DNA from: Listeria innocua
Lineage (GTDB): Bacteria; Bacillota; Bacilli; Lactobacillales; Listeriaceae
NCBI RefSeq assembly: GCF_028596125.1
Contig: NZ_CP117229.1
Span: 480,001-544,000, forward strand
DNA: 64,000 nucleotides
Direction: 5' to 3'
The notes beneath the pieces were generated by a model, which was not told the DNA's origin, did no database searches, and saw only the letters and a program-made list of their open reading frames with translations. This document shows positions 16,229 to 24,362 of this stretch, one piece after another (position 1 is the stretch's first letter; each line of letters begins with the position of its first letter). The translations under genes and the position numbers were made by a program.

Positions 16229-19216
16229 GTGGCAGAAGCAAAATTTGAAGCAGCTTTAATTAAAAAGCTTGAAACTGAAGGGTGGACTTATCGGGAAGAT
16301 TTATCCAATGTTAGTATTAAAAAACTTGAAGAGCATTGGCGTGATATCTTAAATGAAACTAACGCACATAAACTCAATGGAGTACCATTGTCAGAAATTG
16401 AGTTTGGATTAATCCTTCAAGAATTACAACGTATTAGAACACCGTATGATGCTCAATTATTATTAGTGGGTGCAGGTGGAGTAGGTTCAATTCCTATTAC
16501 TCGTGATGATGGTTCAAGCTTGGAAGTTGAAATTTTTTATGAAGATGATGTAGCGGGGGGGCGCTCTCGGTATGAAATTGTCAATCAAGTAAGATTTGAT
16601 AATCTATCTGAAGGATTAACAACAAAACGTATAATTGATGTAGCTTTACTTATTAATGGAATTCCGGTAGTACATATTGAAGAAAAAGATGAGCATTTGC
16701 AAAATCAGTGGCGAGCTTTTGAACAACTCAAAGGTTATCATGGTGACGGACTGTATAAAGGATTGTTTGCTTTTGTACAAGTTCAAGTTATCATGAGTCA
16801 ACATTCGGCACATTATTTTGCTCGTCCAAATGCATTTGAACAATATAATAAAACTTTTGTGTTTGGCTGGCGGGACGAAAATAATAAAGATATTACGGAT
16901 GCATTTGAATTTATTCATCAAGTAATGAGTATCCCTGCTCTCCACCGCTTAGTTACAGTTAATATGATCCCGGATGCGTCAAATGATAACATAATGGTAA
17001 TGCGCAGCTACCAAATTCAAGCAACAAGGGAAATTTTACAACGCATGAAAGAAATGGAAGCAAGCGGACTTGTGCAAAAAGAGGGCGGGTATATATGGCA
17101 TACAACTGGATCAGGCAAGACAGTTACTTCCTTTAAAGTTGCACAACTCTTAGCATCTGCGCCTAGAATTAAAAATGTACTATTTATTGTGGATCGTATT
17201 GACTTAATAGATCAAACACTCGAAAATTTTAAAAGTTTCGCATATGCTCACTTTAAAAATCGCATTAAGAAGGTTAATGGAAGAGAGTTAAAGAGAGAAT
17301 TAAAGAGAAAAGGCTCCTCGCAAATTTTATTGATTTCAGTTCAAGGATTGACAAAAGCTGTTAAAAAAGGTTTAGAAAATGACGACTGGAATGTCATTAT
17401 TATGGATGAGGCGCACCGAAGCGCGAGTGGAGAATCTGTAAAGTTAATCAAAAAGGCCCTCAAGAAGACAACTTGGTTTGGGTTCACGGGTACTCCGAAC
17501 TTTTACAGTGATGAAATAAATGATGTCAAAACAACTCGAGAAATTTCAACGCATGATATATTTGGCAAACGACTACATACATATACCATTAAAGATGCTA
17601 TTGGCGACGGAAATGTCTTAGGATTTGATGTAACTTATTTCAAACCTCATTGGGTGGTTGAACATCCACAAGAAGACTTTTCTGAAAAAGACTATGAAAA
17701 AGAAGTTTATCAAAGTGATGTCTATCGTCAAGAAGTCGTAAAAGATATCCTTGATAACTGGACGAAAACATCTAGTGGGGCTTTAATTGCAGGTAAACGT
17801 GAAGAGAATGCCTTCCAAGCGATGTTTGCAGTGTCAGGTAAGCAAGCAGCTGTGAATTATTATAATATTTTCAAATCGAAAGGATCTCATTTAAATGTAG
17901 CAATGACATTTTCACGTGATGAGTCTAATGAACATGGTACAAAGGAACAAAATGAGGCGCTTAAAATTGCGATTAAAGACTATACTGAAAAATTCAATGT
18001 TCCAAGCATTTTAGACGCAAAGGATCCGGCTCGAGCTTACATGTTAGATATAACTAAGCGATTAGCACGTAAAAGACCATATAATCAAGGTAAAGAAAAA
18101 GATAGATTAGATTTAGTAATTGTTTCAGATCAGCTTTTAACGGGCTTTGATTCAAAGTTCATCAACGTAATCTACATGGACAAAATGCTCAAAGAAGGAA
18201 TGCTAATACAGGCGATTTCTAGAACGAATCGAACTTTTGACCTTAACAGCAAACCACATGGGAAAGTACGTTTTTATCGCCAAGGTGATGAAATGCGCGA
18301 ATTTGTTGAAAATGCGCTACGTATTTATACGAGAGGTGGCAATGATACTCTTCAAGAAGCGGAAGAGGAGACAAAAAATCAGCTACCTAAAGATTTAGAA
18401 AATGACGATATTCTTGCAAAGCCCCAGAGTCATCAAATCAACGAACTAGAAGAAGCTGTCTTAAGATTGAAAGAGCTTGCTGGCGATGATTTTAGTCAAG
18501 TTCCACGAGGCCAAAATGATCTAAAAGAATTTGTTGGTCTTGCTTTAACTACTCAAACCAGGATCCAGCAATTAATACAGCAGGGTTACGAGCTAGGAAG
18601 CGAGATTGAGGAGCTAAATGAACAAGGTGAAGCGACTGGAAGAATGGTTCGTTTGAACATTTCAAGTATTGATGAATTTGGTGCTTTACAAGCTCGTTTA
18701 TATGATGCTAAGGAGAAATTACCTCCTGAGGAACGTCCAGATCTCACTGAAATAAAGATTGGAATTGAATTTTATCATCACGAGATAATTGACTACGATA
18801 TGCTAGTTGAGCTTCTGAATACCTTTATGGATGAAAAAAATAAAAGTAATAAAGATGCTATCGAAAAACACATCGTACCAATGGATGAAGAAAGTCAACA
18901 TGAAATCCATGGGATCGTGGATGATATTGAAGCAGGTAATATTACAGAACATTTTACAACCGATTCTCTTCAGGAAACACGTAAGAAATACCGTACTGAA
19001 CATCGAGAGCTTAAAGTTCGCCGTTGGGCAGCTAACCAAAAAGTCAATGGTAATCGTATTGTGGAAGCTTTCGACTTATTCTTACCAGGGCATACGCTCA
19101 TTGATAATCCAAAGCTAGCGGATATTGTGCGTGAGATTGAAGAAGAGGAAAACATCGGATTTTTTGAAGCCTCAGATTTTGAAGAAGAGCTAATGGCATT
19201 CTTCAATTCACTATAA
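16229..19216 (+). CDS. hsdR: Type I restriction enzyme, R subunit
   Basis: Motor and nuclease subunit of a type I restriction complex. The 995-residue protein has an N-terminal PD-(D/E)xK-type nuclease region with HIEEKDE (about 149-155), a superfamily 2 helicase core with Walker A HTTGSGKT (about 290) and DEAHR (about 393), the later helicase segments LTGFDSKF and QAISRTNRTF, and a helical C-terminus that docks on the methylase. I prefer the GTG at 16229, which has AAAGGA nine bases upstream and begins AEAKFEAALI as relatives do; an in-frame ATG at 16154 has no site. First gene of hsdR-hsdM-hsdS. Confidence 0.93.
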   Translation: MAEAKFEAALIKKLETEGWTYREDLSNVSIKKLEEHWRDILNETNAHKLNGVPLSEIEFGLILQELQRIRTPYDAQLLLVGAGGVGSIPITRDDGSSLEVEIFYEDDVAGGRSRYEIVNQVRFDNLSEGLTTKRIIDVALLINGIPVVHIEEKDEHLQNQWRAFEQLKGYHGDGLYKGLFAFVQVQVIMSQHSAHYFARPNAFEQYNKTFVFGWRDENNKDITDAFEFIHQVMSIPALHRLVTVNMIPDASNDNIMVMRSYQIQATREILQRMKEMEASGLVQKEGGYIWHTTGSGKTVTSFKVAQLLASAPRIKNVLFIVDRIDLIDQTLENFKSFAYAHFKNRIKKVNGRELKRELKRKGSSQILLISVQGLTKAVKKGLENDDWNVIIMDEAHRSASGESVKLIKKALKKTTWFGFTGTPNFYSDEINDVKTTREISTHDIFGKRLHTYTIKDAIGDGNVLGFDVTYFKPHWVVEHPQEDFSEKDYEKEVYQSDVYRQEVVKDILDNWTKTSSGALIAGKREENAFQAMFAVSGKQAAVNYYNIFKSKGSHLNVAMTFSRDESNEHGTKEQNEALKIAIKDYTEKFNVPSILDAKDPARAYMLDITKRLARKRPYNQGKEKDRLDLVIVSDQLLTGFDSKFINVIYMDKMLKEGMLIQAISRTNRTFDLNSKPHGKVRFYRQGDEMREFVENALRIYTRGGNDTLQEAEEETKNQLPKDLENDDILAKPQSHQINELEEAVLRLKELAGDDFSQVPRGQNDLKEFVGLALTTQTRIQQLIQQGYELGSEIEELNEQGEATGRMVRLNISSIDEFGALQARLYDAKEKLPPEERPDLTEIKIGIEFYHHEIIDYDMLVELLNTFMDEKNKSNKDAIEKHIVPMDEESQHEIHGIVDDIEAGNITEHFTTDSLQETRKKYRTEHRELKVRRWAANQKVNGNRIVEAFDLFLPGHTLIDNPKLADIVREIEEEENIGFFEASDFEEELMAFFNSL

Positions 19217-19263
19217 GCAAATATGAGTTTTATTTATAATAATAGAAAGAAGGAAAGAACATA

Positions 19264-20853
19264 ATGGCATTATCAACTGAACAAAAAACAAAAATGTGGG
19301 CAATGCTCAACCAAACACGCGGTCAAATTGGTTTAACTGCATATAAAGACTATATCTTCGGAATTTTGTTTTATAAATACTTATCTGAAAAAGCAACACA
19401 TTGGCTAAATGGCGTATTACGCGGGGAAAATTGGGAGAATGTTTATTCTCAAGATTCCGTAAAAGCCTTAAATTATATGAAAAAGAATCTTGGTTATGCG
19501 ATTCAACCAAATGAATTCTTTGTAGACTGGAAAAAAGCAATTGATACGGACCGTTTCAATATTGGGATGATGACAGATACATTTACGCATTTTAATCAAC
19601 AAATTGCATTTGAAGCGAAAAATGATTTTGAAGGAATTTTTGATGGTATGCGCTTTGATAGTGCGGATTTAGGTGCTAATGCACAAGCTAGGGCTAGTGT
19701 CATGATTTCTATGATTGAATTGCTATCCTCTCCAGAATTTGATTTATCTGGTAGTAATGACACAGTTTCAGATATTTATGAGTATCTAGTTGCACAATTT
19801 GCTACTGTCCTAGCATCTGATATGGGACAATACTATACACCAAAAGAAATATCTAATGTAATGGCTCGGATTTTAACTTTTGGCCGAGAAGATATGGAAA
19901 AATTTTCTATCTTTGATCCTACTGTTGGTTCTGGTTCACTTTTACTTACAACAGCAAGTTATATGAAGAACTCAGGTAGACGCGGAGTGATAAAGTATTA
20001 TGGTCAAGAAAAAGATGCAACGCCTTACCGCTTATCAAGAATGAATTTGATGATGCATGGTATTGAATATAATGATATTAATATTAATCATGCGGATACA
20101 CTTGAAAGCGATTGGCCAGATGGGGTAGTGGATGGAAAAGATACTCCTCGAATGTTTGATGCGGTAATGGCGAATCCTCCTTATTCAGCACATTGGAATA
20201 ATAAAGATCGTGAAGATGATCCAAGATGGCGGGAATACGGTGTTTCGCCTAAGACAAAAGCTGATTATGCCTTTTTATTACACTGTTTGTATCATTTAGA
20301 AGATAATGGACGCATGGCGATTATTTTACCACATGGTGTATTATTCCGCGGAGCTTCTGAGGGGCGGATCCGAAAGGCTTTAATTGATAAGCACCAGATT
20401 GAGGCAATAATTGGTTTTCCTGATAAGTTATTCTTAAATACATCGATTCCAGTCTGTGTTGTTATTTTAAGAAAGAATCGTATTGAATCAGACATTTTAT
20501 TTGTTGATGCGAGTAAAGGATTTGAGAAAATTAAAAAGCAAAATAATTTACGTTCTGAAGATGTGGAAAAGATTGTTGATACAGTAATTAACCGTAAAGA
20601 GATAGAGAAATACTCACATGTAGCAACTTTGGATGAAATAAAAGAAAATGATTATAATTTAAATATTCCTCGATATGTAGATACTTTTGAAGAAGAGGAG
20701 GCTATTGATTTGGTGGCACTTGGTAATGAAATGGTTACATTAAATGCCGATATAAAAAAAGCCGAGACTGATTTTCTTGGTTTATTAGATGAATTAGCCG
20801 TTACTCCGGATACGAAGGAAATAATTGAAGCTACTAAGGCGGTATTTCGATGA
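19264..20853 (+). CDS. hsdM: Type I restriction-modification DNA methyltransferase, M subunit
   Basis: A 529-residue adenine N6-methyltransferase. The N-terminal HsdM helical domain precedes the SAM-binding motif FDPTVGSGSLLL (about 217) and the catalytic motif NPPY (304-307). It uses SAM to methylate the adenine sites chosen by HsdS and forms the M2S core of the complex. AAGGAAAG precedes the ATG. The stop overlaps the hsdS start (ATGA), so the subunits are translationally coupled. All the expected catalytic residues are intact. Confidence 0.95.
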   Translation: MALSTEQKTKMWAMLNQTRGQIGLTAYKDYIFGILFYKYLSEKATHWLNGVLRGENWENVYSQDSVKALNYMKKNLGYAIQPNEFFVDWKKAIDTDRFNIGMMTDTFTHFNQQIAFEAKNDFEGIFDGMRFDSADLGANAQARASVMISMIELLSSPEFDLSGSNDTVSDIYEYLVAQFATVLASDMGQYYTPKEISNVMARILTFGREDMEKFSIFDPTVGSGSLLLTTASYMKNSGRRGVIKYYGQEKDATPYRLSRMNLMMHGIEYNDININHADTLESDWPDGVVDGKDTPRMFDAVMANPPYSAHWNNKDREDDPRWREYGVSPKTKADYAFLLHCLYHLEDNGRMAIILPHGVLFRGASEGRIRKALIDKHQIEAIIGFPDKLFLNTSIPVCVVILRKNRIESDILFVDASKGFEKIKKQNNLRSEDVEKIVDTVINRKEIEKYSHVATLDEIKENDYNLNIPRYVDTFEEEEAIDLVALGNEMVTLNADIKKAETDFLGLLDELAVTPDTKEIIEATKAVFR

Positions 20854-22043
20854 AAAAATTAGAAAAAAGCGTGCCAGTAATCCGGTTTAAAGGCTTTTCT
20901 GAAGCTTGGGAACAGCGTAAGTTGAGGGATATTGCTAATTATCGAAATGGAAAAGCTCACGAACAAGTTGAAGATGAAGATGGGAAATATACAATTATCA
21001 ATTCAAAATTTATTTCAACTAATGGAAAAGTTCAACGATATACAAATGAACAAGTTGAACCAATCTTTGATGGAGAGATTGCCATGGTGTTAAGTGACTT
21101 GCCAAATGGTAAAGCACTGGCAAAACTCTTTCTTGTGAAAGAAGATGGTAAATATACTTTAAATCAACGAATTGCTGGTATTACTCCAAATGAAAATATT
21201 GATCCAATATTTTTGAATTTCAGAATGAATCGAAATAATTATTTTCTAAAATTCGATAGTGGTGTTACTCAAACAAATCTATCAAAATCACAAGTTGAAA
21301 ATTTTATTGCTTTATATCCAACTTTTGATGAGCAATACAAGATTGGTCTATTTTTTACTCAGTTAGATGACACTATCGCTCTTCATCAGCGTAAGTTAGA
21401 TACTTTAAAGCTGATGAAGAAAGGACTCTTACAGCAAATGTTCCCAAAACGTGGGGAGAATATTCCTAAGATTCGGTTTGATGATTTTGATGATATTTGG
21501 GAACAGCGTATACTCGGAGAATTTCTCAAAGAAAGTAAGATTAAAGGTTCAAATGGTAGTCTTGCGAAGAAATTGACCGTAAAACTTTGGCGAAAAGGAG
21601 TAGTTCCTAAAGAAGAGATTTATACAGGCAGTTCTGCTACTCAGTACTATATTCGAAAAACGGGACAATTCATATATGGAAAGTTAGACTTTTTGAATCA
21701 AGCATTTGGTATTATACCACTTGAGTTGGATGGCTATGAATCAACTCTTGATTCTCCAGCATTTGATATTGAAGAAAGCATAAATGAAACATTTTTATTA
21801 GAGTACGTATCATTGGCACGCTTTTACAAATATCAAGGAAATATTGCTAATGGTTCTAGAAGAGCAAAGAGAATTCATACTGATACTTTTTTTGAAATGC
21901 CTATTCCTTTGCCCAATAGTAATGAACAACAAAAAATTGGAACTTTTTCCCGACAAATTGACGACTTAATTGCCCTTCAGCAAAATAAACTTGAGAAACT
22001 CTCTTCTCTAAAAAGATTCTATCTAAAGAACATGTTTATATAA
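20850..22043 (+). CDS. hsdS: Type I restriction-modification specificity subunit, expressed copy
   Basis: A 397-residue DNA-recognition subunit with two target recognition domains, at about residues 20-165 and 225-365. Each is introduced by the conserved WEQR motif and followed by a conserved helical spacer: TQLDDTIALHQRKLD after the first and RQIDDLIALQQNKLE after the second. The conserved stretches coincide with the inverted repeats shared with the silent cassette at 23.1-24.3 kb, so the domains can be exchanged by inversion. It is the last gene of the hsdRMS operon. Its 3' end is followed by a hairpin that also contains the recombinase's ribosome binding site. Confidence 0.94.
   Translation: MKKLEKSVPVIRFKGFSEAWEQRKLRDIANYRNGKAHEQVEDEDGKYTIINSKFISTNGKVQRYTNEQVEPIFDGEIAMVLSDLPNGKALAKLFLVKEDGKYTLNQRIAGITPNENIDPIFLNFRMNRNNYFLKFDSGVTQTNLSKSQVENFIALYPTFDEQYKIGLFFTQLDDTIALHQRKLDTLKLMKKGLLQQMFPKRGENIPKIRFDDFDDIWEQRILGEFLKESKIKGSNGSLAKKLTVKLWRKGVVPKEEIYTGSSATQYYIRKTGQFIYGKLDFLNQAFGIIPLELDGYESTLDSPAFDIEESINETFLLEYVSLARFYKYQGNIANGSRRAKRIHTDTFFEMPIPLPNSNEQQKIGTFSRQIDDLIALQQNKLEKLSSLKRFYLKNMFI
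20903..20923 (+). repeat. Outer inverted repeat, left copy (first WEQR region of hsdS)
   Basis: 21 bases, from AGCTTGGG to GTAAGTT, present exactly in reverse orientation at 24236-24256. The reading frame is the same in both specificity genes, so inversion here would place the complete silent cassette behind the hsdS start. Confidence 0.85.
21369..21423 (+). repeat. Inner inverted repeat, left copy (central spacer of hsdS)
   Basis: 55 bases with one mismatch (21402) to the reverse complement of 23739-23793. It encodes DDTIALHQRKLDxLKLMKK in the same frame in both genes. Sequence similarity falls sharply outside it. Confidence 0.9.
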
Positions 22044-22066
22044 TTCAATATTTACACTTATATCAA

Positions 22067-22118
22067 CTCCTAAGATAATAAACAAAGGTGATTAATTCAT
22101 CTATTATTATCTTAGGAG
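22067..22118 (+). terminator. Hairpin after hsdS that hides the recombinase ribosome binding site
   Basis: Perfect 14-base arms (22067-22080 and 22105-22118) with a 24-base loop, followed by GGTTTTTT. The 3' arm ends in the AGGAGG site of the recombinase, whose ATG is at 22126. It can act as terminator for hsdS readthrough and, if transcribed, as a translational lock. Confidence 0.8.
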
Positions 22119-22125
22119 GTTTTTT

Positions 22126-23055
22126 ATGAAAGCGAGAAAGAGAAAAGAACAAACATTTCATGAGTATTTTAAAGAATGGGTAGATCTTTATAAAGTTGGA
22201 GCAATACGTTCAATTACCCTGCAGAAATACTATGTAACAGAACAAAAAATTCAAGAACTTGTACCAGATTTAAAAATAAAGGATCTAGATCGTTATACTT
22301 ATCAACAACTGCTAAATAGTTATGCAGTTACTCATGAGAAACAAACTACCATGGATTTCCATCATCATCTGAAAGGGGCTATTTTAGATGCTGTAGATGA
22401 AGGTGTGATCAGTCAAAATCCCACAAGGAAAATTGTGATTAAAGGAAAAACACCTCGACCTAAAAAAGCAAAATTTTTAAATCAATTTGAAGTACAAGCC
22501 TTATTAAAAGAATTAAATTTAAAGGAGGATATAAATTGGGATTGGTTTATTCTATTAATCATTAAAACTGGGCTTCGATTTTCAGAAGCATTAGCTCTAA
22601 CCCCTTCAGACTTCGATTTTTCCAAACAAAAAATTATTATTAACAAAACCTGGGATTACAAAATGGTTACTGGTTCTTTTCAGCCGACAAAAAACGAATC
22701 TTCCAATAGAAAGATTCAAATTGATTGGCAATTAGCAATGCAATTTTCCCAGTTAATTAAAATGAAAGATCCAGATAAACCGATTTTTGTTAAAAGCAGA
22801 GTATTCAATTCTACAATTAATAATCGTTTAAAGGTGTTGTGTGAAAACGCAAATATACCAACTATCACAGTTCATAGTTTACGACATACCCATGCTTCTT
22901 TACTGTTATTTGCTGGAGTTTCAATTGCAAGCGTTGCGAATAGGTTAGGGCATTCAAGTATGACTACTACTCAGGAAACATACCTTCATATTATTCAGGA
23001 ATTGGAAAATCAAGATAATGATAAAATTATACGCCATTTATCAATGTTAATGTGA
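22126..23055 (+). CDS. Tyrosine recombinase within the invertible hsdS locus
   Basis: A 309-residue XerC/phage-integrase-type recombinase, expected to catalyse inversion between the hsdS repeats. It has an N-terminal SAM-like DNA-binding domain (about 1-105) and a catalytic domain with Arg151 (TGLRFSEAL), His250 and Arg253 (HSLRHTHAS), His276 (GHSSM) and nucleophile Tyr286 (QETYLHI). AGGAGG precedes the ATG. It lies between the two specificity genes and is thus carried on the segment it would invert. There are no other phage genes around it, so it is not an ordinary prophage integrase. Its role is inferred from the arrangement. Confidence 0.9.
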   Translation: MKARKRKEQTFHEYFKEWVDLYKVGAIRSITLQKYYVTEQKIQELVPDLKIKDLDRYTYQQLLNSYAVTHEKQTTMDFHHHLKGAILDAVDEGVISQNPTRKIVIKGKTPRPKKAKFLNQFEVQALLKELNLKEDINWDWFILLIIKTGLRFSEALALTPSDFDFSKQKIIINKTWDYKMVTGSFQPTKNESSNRKIQIDWQLAMQFSQLIKMKDPDKPIFVKSRVFNSTINNRLKVLCENANIPTITVHSLRHTHASLLLFAGVSIASVANRLGHSSMTTTQETYLHIIQELENQDNDKIIRHLSMLM

Positions 23056-23060
23056 TAATA

Positions 23061-23097
23061 AATCCCCACTTAGCTTTATCTTAGCTAGGTGGGGATT
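23061..23097. terminator. Bidirectional terminator between recombinase and silent hsdS
   Basis: AATCCCCACTTAGCT pairs with AGCTAGGTGGGGATT (one bulged or mismatched position) around a seven-base loop, with T-rich flanks on both strands. Confidence 0.82.
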
Positions 23098-23100
23098 ATT

Positions 23101-24306
23101 TTATATAAACATATTTTGTAGATAAGCTTTTTTTAATTCTTTAATTCTACCTAGTTTATTTTGAAGAAGATTAATAGTAATATCTATTTTATTCAGAAAT
23201 TCAGCTATTTTCTTTTGCTCCTCTATTGATGGTACTGATATTAAAATATCCTCAAGATACGAATAATAAAGATTGGATACATTTCCACCTTCAACTCTTT
23301 TTGCAAATTCGTACTTCATTTTACTTCTAAAATAGTATGCAATAAACAAAGGATATTGCTCTGTATTATAAACCGATATCATTTCGCCGATAGCAACATT
23401 GGAAATCGAAAGCCAGCTACAGTTGGCAAAATCCAAGGGATTTTCACCAACTCGTGGAACTAGCACTTCATTTCCAGAACTAAATTTTAAGTTGCTTTTA
23501 TCAATATTTGTATAGGAGTGTACAATGTCAATTTCCGGTCCAAACTTTGTATACAATTCCCCATACCTTACACATGGTGTAGTTGCATCTTGAGCCACAG
23601 ACCATTTCGGAGCACTCTTTCCATAATAGAAATAACCATATTCTCCTATCTTACGCTGTTCCCATTCTTCGTAAAAACTAGTAAATCGGATCTTAGGCTT
23701 CTTCCTATTATTCTCTGGGAATATTTGTTGCGAGAATGCTTTCTTCATCAGCTTTAAAGCATCTAACTTACGCTGATGAAGAGCGATAGTGTCGTCGAGT
23801 TGTTTGAAGAAGGTACCTATTTTTTGTTGTTCAGTTAAATTTGGGGGTATTTGAAACTCGCGCTGTTCAATATGGCCTTTTGTAACATGTACCATAGTAG
23901 TTCCATTTGTACTTTGTTTGATACGTTCTTTATCAGTTATAAGCCAAGTATATAAGTACTGTTTAGATACATTTATATTCATTATCTTAAGTTTCCAAAT
24001 ATGATAATGGTATATCACTTTTTCCTGATTCCAAATTTCCGGGCCAAAGTTTGTAGCCCATAAATAAAGCAAATCACCCCTGTTAGCATACTTATTTTCT
24101 TCTAATTCTAAATCAGAATAGTACCATCTATCATTTGTATTAAAATTACCTACACGTAATACTTTATACTTACCTTTATCAAGTAATTCTTTTTGGGAAT
24201 AAGCTCTGCCATTAAGGAAATTCACATCTTCCCCTAACTTACGCTGTTCCCAAGCTCGAAATGGTAAGTTAAAGTAGTGATAAAATACATAAAAAAGAGG
24301 CAACAC
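23101..24306 (-). CDS. hsdS: Silent, inverted hsdS specificity cassette
   Basis: The minus strand encodes a complete pair of target recognition domains in the same design as the active hsdS: WEQRKLGED, first domain, DDTIALHQRKLDALKLMKK, a second WEQRK, second domain, and a C-terminus ending LQNMFI. The domain sequences differ clearly from those of the active gene. The homologous part begins at about 24256; the apparent 5' extension to 24306 (MLPLFYVFYH...) runs through the neighbouring gene's terminator and has no promoter or ribosome binding site. I therefore read it as an unexpressed reservoir that becomes active after inversion. Confidence 0.85.
   Translation of the reverse strand: MLPLFYVFYHYFNLPFRAWEQRKLGEDVNFLNGRAYSQKELLDKGKYKVLRVGNFNTNDRWYYSDLELEENKYANRGDLLYLWATNFGPEIWNQEKVIYHYHIWKLKIMNINVSKQYLYTWLITDKERIKQSTNGTTMVHVTKGHIEQREFQIPPNLTEQQKIGTFFKQLDDTIALHQRKLDALKLMKKAFSQQIFPENNRKKPKIRFTSFYEEWEQRKIGEYGYFYYGKSAPKWSVAQDATTPCVRYGELYTKFGPEIDIVHSYTNIDKSNLKFSSGNEVLVPRVGENPLDFANCSWLSISNVAIGEMISVYNTEQYPLFIAYYFRSKMKYEFAKRVEGGNVSNLYYSYLEDILISVPSIEEQKKIAEFLNKIDITINLLQNKLGRIKELKKAYLQNMFI
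23739..23793 (-). repeat. Inner inverted repeat, right copy
   Basis: Reverse complement of 21369-21423 with one mismatch over 55 bases; lies in the central spacer of the silent hsdS cassette. Confidence 0.9.
24236..24256 (-). repeat. Outer inverted repeat, right copy
   Basis: Exact 21-base reverse complement of 20903-20923 at the 5' boundary of the silent cassette; probably also near the right end of the acquired island. Confidence 0.85.
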
Positions 24307-24319
24307 AAGCTGCCTCTTT
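24291..24319 (-). terminator. Terminator of the GH4 gene and right edge of the chromosomal backbone
   Basis: Perfect nine-base arms AAAGAGGCA and TGCCTCTTT with an eight-base loop; on the minus strand it ends in TTTTTT. It lies 44 bases after the GH4 stop. Confidence 0.85.
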
Positions 24320-24362
24320 CAAAAAAATATATTACTTAAAAATATCTGTATCTACATTCCAC

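Noticed and set aside
22126..23055. The recombinase as integrase of a prophage or ICE
   Set aside because: No phage or conjugation genes, and no attachment duplication at a tRNA, are present; its position between two inverted hsdS genes is better explained by local inversion.
24257..24306. 5' extension of the inverted hsdS as a true protein start
   Set aside because: The extension has no similarity to hsdS, no ribosome binding site, and its first codons lie inside the terminator of the GH4 gene.
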